Shown one piece after another: positions 13,449 through 19,477 of a stretch of DNA of 19,477 nt. The stretch is from positions 1-19,477 of the forward strand of contig CAZVWH010000057.1 in the NCBI GenBank assembly GCA_964631175.1. The letters are read 5' to 3'. The notes under the pieces were generated by a model. That model saw only the letters and a program-made list of their open reading frames with translations. It made no database searches and was not told the DNA's origin. The translations under genes were made by a program, and so were the position numbers. Position 1 is the first letter of the stretch, and each line of letters starts with the position of its first letter. Origin of the DNA: CAZVWH01 sp964631175 (GTDB lineage Bacteria; Planctomycetota; Phycisphaerae; Sedimentisphaerales; Anaerobacaceae).

Positions 13449-14357
13449 ATGCAGACAAAACGACAAATCCAGCAGCTACTTGCATCGGCGGGTATCAATC
13501 CGAATAAACGGCTCGGCCAGCACTTCCTTATAGATCTGAATCTGATGCGCCTGCTTATAGAGTCCGCGAACATCCACAATAACGATGTCGTACTGGAGGT
13601 CGGCTGCGGGACCGGCTCTTTGACTGAAGCCCTGGCCCAGCAGGCGGGAAAAGTTATAGCTGTCGAGCTTGATAAAACCCTTGCCGAGATAGCAAAAAGA
13701 CAATTAGCGAAGACCTTAAATATCGAGGTTCTCAACATCGACATTCTTAAAAATAAAAACACCATCAGCCAAATAAACATAAAGGCACTTGAGACGGCGC
13801 ACAAAACACACACAGGCAGAATCCTGCTGGTGGCAAATCTGCCGTATAATGCTGCATCGCCGGTGATAGCAAATCTGGTTAAAGGCCCGGCAATAGCCGA
13901 TGCTATGTATGTCACGGTCCAGAAAGAAGTAGCTGAGCGAATGACAGCCGTACCCGGCAGCGGCGACTACGGCACATTAAGTATAGTACTTGGTGCAACC
14001 GGCGAAGTAAAAACCATCAGGATTCTAAAGCCGACGGCCTTTTGGCCTGCTCCGCAGGTGGACTCAGCAATGGTTAGCTTCGTCCGCCAAATAGAAAAGG
14101 TAAACAAAATTAAGGATATGTCACTCTTTAGCGAAATCATAAAACTTTTTATGAGCCATCGCCGTAAGATGCTCAAGTCCTGCATAAAATCCGCCCGCCA
14201 TAAACTTACAGAAATAAATTGGGCTGAAATCTTTAAGAAGTGTTCTATCGATCCCACACAACGTCCCCAACAGCTCTCGCCGCAAGATTATGTTGCCATA
14301 ACAAACCAATGCCGCTATAAAACTGTATCAGGTTCTTTACCGGAGAAAAAGCAATGA
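13449..14357 (+). CDS. rsmA: 16S rRNA (adenine1518-N6/adenine1519-N6)-dimethyltransferase
   Basis: The 302-residue protein is RsmA/KsgA: KRLGQHFLID (20-29), the SAM motif LEVGCGTGSLTEAL (49-62), VIAVELDK (69-76), the catalytic NLPYN (130-134), and the C-terminal HRRKMLKSCIK rRNA-contact region. It dimethylates two adjacent adenines in the 3' end hairpin of 16S rRNA during small-subunit maturation. There is no clear ribosome site before the ATG at 13449; it is 18 bases after the four-helix gene, so coupling is possible. Its stop overlaps the next gene's start by four bases (ATGA at 14354-14357). Confidence 0.95.
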   Translation: MQTKRQIQQLLASAGINPNKRLGQHFLIDLNLMRLLIESANIHNNDVVLEVGCGTGSLTEALAQQAGKVIAVELDKTLAEIAKRQLAKTLNIEVLNIDILKNKNTISQINIKALETAHKTHTGRILLVANLPYNAASPVIANLVKGPAIADAMYVTVQKEVAERMTAVPGSGDYGTLSIVLGATGEVKTIRILKPTAFWPAPQVDSAMVSFVRQIEKVNKIKDMSLFSEIIKLFMSHRRKMLKSCIKSARHKLTEINWAEIFKKCSIDPTQRPQQLSPQDYVAITNQCRYKTVSGSLPEKKQ

Positions 14358-15478
14358 TAAAAAGAAGTATTAAAAAACCTGTACAACCGTGGCTATGCGG
14401 ATTTTCCCTGTTCTTTTTTACCTTGTTATATCTTGTAATACTGGCTGAGCCTTTGAGCGCCGACAAGCGTGTGGTTCTAAAAGGCGGCTTTCGCTCGTTC
14501 CAGACGCCGTTACCTCGATCGGCTCAACAATGGGAAACCAAAAAAGCCGAGCTAAGAAAGAAGCTGTGGCGGCTGCTTGGAGATATGCCGCCGTTATTTA
14601 CACCAAAGCCCAAAATCGACAGGAGCGAGTCCCGTGATGGATATACGCTGGAGCATTTTACGTTTGACAATGGTATCGGCGACACGGTGTATGGATATAT
14701 CCTGATACCAGCCGACTGCCCTAAATCCTGTCCTGCTATTTTGTACAACCACTACCACGGCGGCAAATATCAGCAAGGAAAGGAAGAGGTCATCATCAAG
14801 GCCTTCGAGTCGCTCGATTTTGCTATGGGCGAGGCGCTGGTTAAAGAAGGATACGTCGTTCTGTGTATAGATGCTTACGCCTTCGGCGAGCGCCGATTTC
14901 AGGGGCCGGCAGGCGATAAAGAAGAAGGACGACAAACGGAATGGTCTTTATTTAAAACTTTCCTCTTGGAAGGCAAGTCTTTGTGGGCAATGATAGTAAG
15001 GGATGATTTGCTCGCTTTAAATTATCTTGTGTCACGGCCCGAGGTTGATCCCAACAGGATTGCGACGATGGGTATGAGCATGGGCTCGAACCGAAGCTGG
15101 TGGGCGGCGGCGATGGATGAGCGAATAAAGGCCACCGTAAGTGTAGTTTGTCTGAGCCGCTATCAGAACCTTATTGCTCATGGCTCAATGGGCTCTCACA
15201 GCTTCTACTTTTATGTGCCGAACATGCTCGCCGAAAAAATCGATGTCGAGAGCGTCGTAGGACTGATTGCACCTCGGCCTTTCCTGGCAATGACGGGTGA
15301 GCTGGATCGCCTATCGCCGGTCGATGGCGTGCAGATTATCTACGCCTTTCAGGAGCATCTTTACAAACTGTACGAAAAACCGGAGAACTTCCGTGGCCTG
15401 CTCTATCCCGAAGTAGGGCACGAATACACACAACAAATGTGGAAGGAAACAATCGCTTGGCTTAAATGCCATCTTTAA
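14354..15478 (+). CDS. Secreted alpha/beta hydrolase (acetyl-xylan-esterase-like)
   Basis: The 374-residue protein has a signal peptide: basic start (MIKRSIKKP), hydrophobic core at about 13-31, likely cleavage after LSA (residue 36). The hydrolase core follows: YGYILIPADCPKSCPAILYNHYHGG (113-137, oxyanion region), nucleophile Ser242 in GMSMGS, Asp318 in TGELDRLSP and His356 in VGHEY. The long N-terminal approach before the core (LRKKLWRLLGDMPP) is typical of the planctomycete esterase group related to Abhydrolase_7/acetyl-xylan esterases. The substrate is unknown; an ester of a plant or algal polysaccharide is plausible. The ATGA overlap with rsmA indicates co-translation, which is odd for a housekeeping-to-secreted pair. 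Confidence 0.85.
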   Translation: MIKRSIKKPVQPWLCGFSLFFFTLLYLVILAEPLSADKRVVLKGGFRSFQTPLPRSAQQWETKKAELRKKLWRLLGDMPPLFTPKPKIDRSESRDGYTLEHFTFDNGIGDTVYGYILIPADCPKSCPAILYNHYHGGKYQQGKEEVIIKAFESLDFAMGEALVKEGYVVLCIDAYAFGERRFQGPAGDKEEGRQTEWSLFKTFLLEGKSLWAMIVRDDLLALNYLVSRPEVDPNRIATMGMSMGSNRSWWAAAMDERIKATVSVVCLSRYQNLIAHGSMGSHSFYFYVPNMLAEKIDVESVVGLIAPRPFLAMTGELDRLSPVDGVQIIYAFQEHLYKLYEKPENFRGLLYPEVGHEYTQQMWKETIAWLKCHL

Positions 15479-15516
15479 TTTCAAATTGTTGATTCTTATT
15501 TTCAAGGAGTGTAATT

Positions 15517-16779
15517 GTGAAGCTCAGTAAATTTTCATTCGGCATAGGTGACAGGTTCACAAAGCAAGGTAAGGCACAATTAGCCGCTTTGATAAAAGCA
15601 AAACAATCCACTAAAGGCGGCCTTGAAATTACGCCCGTCTGGAACAAGTCCCACAGAGAGCATACCATCATAGGGACTAAACCACAGGACACACGCAAAG
15701 AAGCTGACGAAGCTGTCGCTGCCTATAGATGGGATGGGCCATATTTTGTGGACGCCGACCATATTGGATTGAAAAATGTTGATTTGTTCATTGATTCCAG
15801 TGACTTTTTTACGCTTGATGTTGCCGACTTCATCGGCAAGCCGGCGCAGGAGAGCGACATTGAGAAATTTGTCAAAAAGCACAGTAAATATATTGGCTCA
15901 CTTGAAATTACCGGCATAGAGCACTTTCTTAAAACTGACAGAGAACAGGTAAAAACGATAGCGTCTAAATTTTTGTCTGCTGTCAGACAGGCCGGCAAAG
16001 TATATCGCCATATCGAGGCAGCAAAGGGAGCAGGCAATTTTATCACCGAGGTCTCGATGGATGAGACCGACCAGCCTCAGACACCGGTGGAAATGTTTTT
16101 CATCCTCGCCGGCTTAGCTGATGAGGGCATTGCCGCTGCGACGATTGCTCCGAAGTTCACCGGCCGATTCAACAAAGGCGTTGATTATGTTGGTGACGTA
16201 ACTAAGCTCGCCAAAGAGTTTGTGGAGGATTTGGCGGTGGTTGCTTTTGCCGTTAAGGAATTCGGCTTGCCGAGGGACTTAAAGCTGAGCGTGCACTCCG
16301 GCAGTGACAAGTTTTCCATTTACGGACCAATAAACAAAGCGTTGAAAAAATTCGATGCGGGTCTGCACCTAAAGACCGCCGGCACGACCTGGCTGGAAGA
16401 GCTTATCGGCTTGGCCCTTGCCGGCGGTGACGGATTGACAATCGCAAAAGAGATTTATACAAAGTCCCTATCGCGGATTGATGAGCTTTGTCAACCTTAT
16501 GCGACGGTTATTGATATTGACCGGAATAAGCTGCCTGCTGATGAAGATGTCGGCAAGTGGGATGGACAGAAATTCGCTTTAACCTTACGACATGATCAAT
16601 CCTGTAAGGACTACAACCCCAACTTTCGCCAGCTTTTACATGTTGCTTACAAAATCCCTGCTGAAATGGGCGGGCGTTTCTTAGATGCGCTTGTAAAGTA
16701 TGAGGGCGTAATAGCCCCGAACGTGACTGGTAATATCTACGAGCGTCATATAAGACCTGTCTTTATGACGGAGAAGTAA
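15517..16779 (+). CDS. uxaE: Tagaturonate epimerase (tagaturonate/fructuronate)
   Basis: The 420-residue protein matches the UxaE family: MKLSKFSFGIGDRF at the start, GLEITPVWNKSHREHTIIGT, YFVDADHIGLKNVDLFIDSSDFFTLDVADFIG, FTGRFNKGVDYVGDV, LKLSVHSGSDKFSIY, LHLKTAGTTWLEEL, and FRQLLHVAYKIPAEMG. The several His, Asp and Glu residues in these blocks suit a metal-dependent epimerase on a barrel scaffold. It interconverts D-tagaturonate and D-fructuronate, linking galacturonate (pectin) and glucuronate breakdown in bacteria. It starts with GTG, supported by AAGGAG seven bases upstream. It lies 38 bases after the hydrolase gene, perhaps on one transcript, which hints at pectin or uronate use. Confidence 0.88.
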   Translation: MKLSKFSFGIGDRFTKQGKAQLAALIKAKQSTKGGLEITPVWNKSHREHTIIGTKPQDTRKEADEAVAAYRWDGPYFVDADHIGLKNVDLFIDSSDFFTLDVADFIGKPAQESDIEKFVKKHSKYIGSLEITGIEHFLKTDREQVKTIASKFLSAVRQAGKVYRHIEAAKGAGNFITEVSMDETDQPQTPVEMFFILAGLADEGIAAATIAPKFTGRFNKGVDYVGDVTKLAKEFVEDLAVVAFAVKEFGLPRDLKLSVHSGSDKFSIYGPINKALKKFDAGLHLKTAGTTWLEELIGLALAGGDGLTIAKEIYTKSLSRIDELCQPYATVIDIDRNKLPADEDVGKWDGQKFALTLRHDQSCKDYNPNFRQLLHVAYKIPAEMGGRFLDALVKYEGVIAPNVTGNIYERHIRPVFMTEK

Positions 16780-17069
16780 GTCATCTTTATAATCTACATC
16801 TAACCTCATTTATGTGGTCACAGTTTTTTTGCGGATTTTCAGTAATTTTCCTATATAAGAAATATGACTAATTTGTGCAAAAATGGAAGAATAGCGCAAC
16901 AGAATCAGCCTGATATACTTGCATCAGTAATTTGTATAGAGAAGACAAATACCCTGCCGATATAAGTTATGTCCAATTCAGGGCATAGGGTGTAAGTGTA
17001 TCTATAATACGATTTTTATAGGACGTGGTCTTGGCGTGAAGCCCGTGAGGAACTAAAGGGCGATAGAGT

Positions 17070-19477
17070 ATGAGGAAAAAAGGAAAAATTTCGTCTCGGC
17101 TGAGCTCGCCCCTAAGGGGCTCGTCGAAGTCTAATGGTCCGAAGAAAAGGGAATCGAAAAGAAAAGCTATCGAGTGTATTAGCATAGGAGCGCTGTTATT
17201 GCTTTTATGCAGTTGCATTAGTTTCGACATAGGTGATTGGCCGAGCAAGTTTGTTTATCCTCACAATGACACGCCGGCTAATTGGTGCGGCTCAATTGGG
17301 GCTTTTTGTGCGTACCATTCGCTTTATTACATCGGGCCGGGCGTCTTTGTAGTATTTATTGCGGCGATTAGTTTTCTGATTGCCAGGCTTGCACATCGGC
17401 CTTTAGGCCAGCCCATCTTGAGAGCAGTTGGGCTGGCTCTCTTGACAACGGCGGCTTCGAGTAGTTTTTATCTCTTTTGGCCCCATCAATTCTTTAGTTT
17501 CCCAATGGGTTCCGGCGGCCTATTAGGCGTGGCGGCTGCGACTTTTTTACGGAGCCATTTTGCTACGTTGGGTACTTCCATTCTAATCGCAGCTACCTGG
17601 ATTGTGGGCTTTATTCTTTTGGCGGATAGTCTTTTTGTGTGGGTACTGCTCTTGTTTGGTTTTGCGTGTAGAAGGATAATTGGCGTGGTGGTGCCAGCAT
17701 GGTCTGTGGCGAAACAGCACTCAGAGGCCTTGAGCGATATATGGCAAAAATTAAGCGCTAAACAAAAGACATTAACAGTCGGTGGTATAAATACAGTGAC
17801 CGCTGTACCTACCGCTGTTACAACACAGAAAAAGGTTGAACCCGTTACAATGAAACAGCCAAAAGATGTGCTGGCGCAATCGTCAGCAGCCGATCCATCT
17901 CAAACAACCTTCGGTCAGCCGTTCTATGAAGATTATACTTTACCGCCGTTAGAATTGCTGGCGGAGGCGGAGTATAGTTTTGCTGCGGTGCAGGAGAAAG
18001 TTGTCAAAGCTAAAGCGACTGCTTTGGAAAAGCTGCTATCGGAATTTAATATTAACGCACGGGTGGTCGCAGCGGAGTCAGGGCCGGTCGTGACAATGTT
18101 TGAATTGGAGCTTGCTGCGGGTGTTAAGGTCAGCCAGATTAGCACGCTGGCAAACGATATGGCTCGTGCGCTGAGCGCAGGTGCGGTTCGCGTTGTAGCT
18201 CCTTTGCCAGGCAAACACACGATAGGTATTGAGGTGCCGAACAGCGAGAAAGAAAAAGTACGCATGAAGAATATAATGGAGCTGGCCGGCAGTAAGCCGA
18301 ACAAGATGGAAGTGCCGCTGTTTCTGGGCAAAGATTCATCAGGAGAAGCCCTGGTCTCGGACTTGACGACAATGCCGCATTTGCTTATTGCGGGCACGAC
18401 AGGCTCCGGCAAAAGCGTCTGTATAAATACTATCATTACGGGCATATTACTTACTAAGCGGCCGGACGAAGTAAAGCTGATCTTAATCGATCCTAAGATG
18501 GTTGAGATGACGGCATTTAATACGATTCCGCATCTAATGTGTCCGATAGTTACCGAGACTCAAACGGCTGTTCAGATACTTGAATGGGCAACAGTGAAAA
18601 TGGATGAACGTTATGCACTATTGGCCGAAGCTAGGGTGAAAAATGTCGCCGAGTTTAACAGGCTCGGTTCGGAGGAGATATTTAAGCGATTTAATCCGAG
18701 CACTTCTGAGGAGGAGGCAAAGATACCGAAGAAGCTGCCGTATATTGTGATAGTAATTGATGAGCTTGCCGATTTGATGATGACCTCACCGAAGGAAATA
18801 GAAGCCTTTATTGTTCGTCTTGCGCAAAAGAGCCGGGCGATCGGCATTCATATAGTCTTGGCTACACAAAGGCCGCAGGCGACGGTAGTCACTGGGTTGA
18901 TAAAGTCGAATATGCCCACCAGAATCGGTTTTCGCGTCGCAGCGAGGCTGGACAGCAGAATCGTCCTCGACCAAAACGGTGCAGAAACTCTGCTCGGCGA
19001 GGGTGACATGTTATTTCTCAAGCCCGGCACAAGCGACTTGGTACGAGCTCAGGGAACCTTTGTCGATGAAATGGAGATCAAACGAATTGTCAAACATCTT
19101 AAGGAAATTGCAGAGCCGCAATTCCATCCGGAGCTGACTCAGCTCAGGAAATTTGATGCCTCCGAATTCCAAAAGGATGAGCTTTTTGATGACGCGGTTC
19201 GTATCGTTTTGGAGACCCGACGGGGTAGTGTGTCACTTCTTCAGCGGAGACTGAATGTTGGCTATGCACGTGCTTCACGGATGATTGAGATGATGGCGGC
19301 AGCCGGCATACTCGGCGAGTATAAAGGAAGTCAGGCGCGCGAGGTGATGATGACTCCGGAGGAATACGAACGGCTGCGCGAGTCCGCTATTAGTGAAGAA
19401 AAAGAACGCGAAAAGACATCGGCTGAGGCCGATTTGTCAGAACCTGCATACGTAAATGAGGGCCAGCGCGGCTATGT
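17070..19477 (+). CDS. ftsK: DNA translocase FtsK, C-terminus cut by window edge
   Basis: An open frame of 802 codons runs to the window edge. A basic, Ser/Lys-rich start (1-32) precedes four predicted membrane helices (about 33-52, 83-102, 108-128 and 155-200 region). A linker (210-290) leads to the motor: alpha/beta domain with IEVPNSEKEKV, Walker A GTTGSGKS (442-449), Walker B LILIDPKMVEMT, IVIVIDELADLMM and ATQRPQATVVTGLIKSN. The C-terminal winged-helix gamma domain (AVRIVLETRRGSVSLLQRRL, MIEMMAAAGILG) that reads KOPS/SRS sites is present, so only the last tail is missing. FtsK pumps DNA at the division septum and activates XerCD at dif. The start has AAAGGG ten bases upstream; the upstream 290-bp spacer contains a possible TATAAT near 17003 but no matching -35. 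Confidence 0.93.
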   Translation, partial: MRKKGKISSRLSSPLRGSSKSNGPKKRESKRKAIECISIGALLLLLCSCISFDIGDWPSKFVYPHNDTPANWCGSIGAFCAYHSLYYIGPGVFVVFIAAISFLIARLAHRPLGQPILRAVGLALLTTAASSSFYLFWPHQFFSFPMGSGGLLGVAAATFLRSHFATLGTSILIAATWIVGFILLADSLFVWVLLLFGFACRRIIGVVVPAWSVAKQHSEALSDIWQKLSAKQKTLTVGGINTVTAVPTAVTTQKKVEPVTMKQPKDVLAQSSAADPSQTTFGQPFYEDYTLPPLELLAEAEYSFAAVQEKVVKAKATALEKLLSEFNINARVVAAESGPVVTMFELELAAGVKVSQISTLANDMARALSAGAVRVVAPLPGKHTIGIEVPNSEKEKVRMKNIMELAGSKPNKMEVPLFLGKDSSGEALVSDLTTMPHLLIAGTTGSGKSVCINTIITGILLTKRPDEVKLILIDPKMVEMTAFNTIPHLMCPIVTETQTAVQILEWATVKMDERYALLAEARVKNVAEFNRLGSEEIFKRFNPSTSEEEAKIPKKLPYIVIVIDELADLMMTSPKEIEAFIVRLAQKSRAIGIHIVLATQRPQATVVTGLIKSNMPTRIGFRVAARLDSRIVLDQNGAETLLGEGDMLFLKPGTSDLVRAQGTFVDEMEIKRIVKHLKEIAEPQFHPELTQLRKFDASEFQKDELFDDAVRIVLETRRGSVSLLQRRLNVGYARASRMIEMMAAAGILGEYKGSQAREVMMTPEEYERLRESAISEEKEREKTSAEADLSEPAYVNEGQRGY

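Noticed and set aside
16802..16814. AACCTCATTTATG after uxaE, like one half of the 40-bp element
   Set aside because: Only 13 bases match, the other half-site and the -10 are missing, so chance is likely.
17000..17010. TATAAT upstream of ftsK
   Set aside because: No acceptable -35 at 16-18 bases, so the promoter is not supported.

Overview
The window looks like chromosomal DNA of a planctomycete, probably of the Phycisphaerae/Sedimentisphaerales kind. The signs are prepilin-like proteins starting with the GFTLIELLVVIAII leader, a XylR-type regulator beside secreted-protein genes, a tagaturonate epimerase (UxaE), long AT-rich spacers full of inverted repeats, and a signal-peptide start (MCRKLIYL) that I associate with secreted proteins of this group. 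No database search was possible, so the lineage is an inference.

Region 1 (1-5100) is a secretion/sensing locus. A secreted protein gene (minus strand, cut by the window edge) and two prepilin-like genes (plus strand) flank a XylR/AraC-type regulator. A 40-bp element, about 90% identical in its two copies, lies upstream of the secreted gene and upstream of the prepilin genes, each time in the same orientation and 17 bp from a -10-like hexamer. This is the best candidate operator/promoter pair for the regulator. The leaders hold decayed gene starts: a frameshifted prepilin start and two signal-peptide starts.

Region 2 (5100-6600) holds a likely independent small RNA gene on the minus strand, with its own promoter and intrinsic terminator, and a parvulin-type peptidyl-prolyl isomerase.

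Region 3 (6700-9660, minus strand) is a tight gene run: a membrane-anchored protein, a thymidylate-synthase-family protein, a DUF3800 protein and a small nuclease-like protein with a TTG start. The last two are bracketed by a 91-bp direct repeat (83/91 identical) made of the 3' end of the thymidylate-synthase-like gene. They look like an inserted or duplicated cassette, possibly a defence or toxin module.

Region 4 (9680-19477, plus strand) is mostly core metabolism and housekeeping: riboflavin synthase, a beta-class DNA methyltransferase whose tail is encoded by a REP-like double hairpin, PdxA, a four-helix-bundle protein, RsmA, a secreted alpha/beta hydrolase, UxaE, and FtsK (cut by the window edge). 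The spacers between ribE, the methyltransferase, pdxA and the four-helix gene carry several palindromic elements. No tRNA, rRNA, CRISPR array or complete transposase gene was seen.
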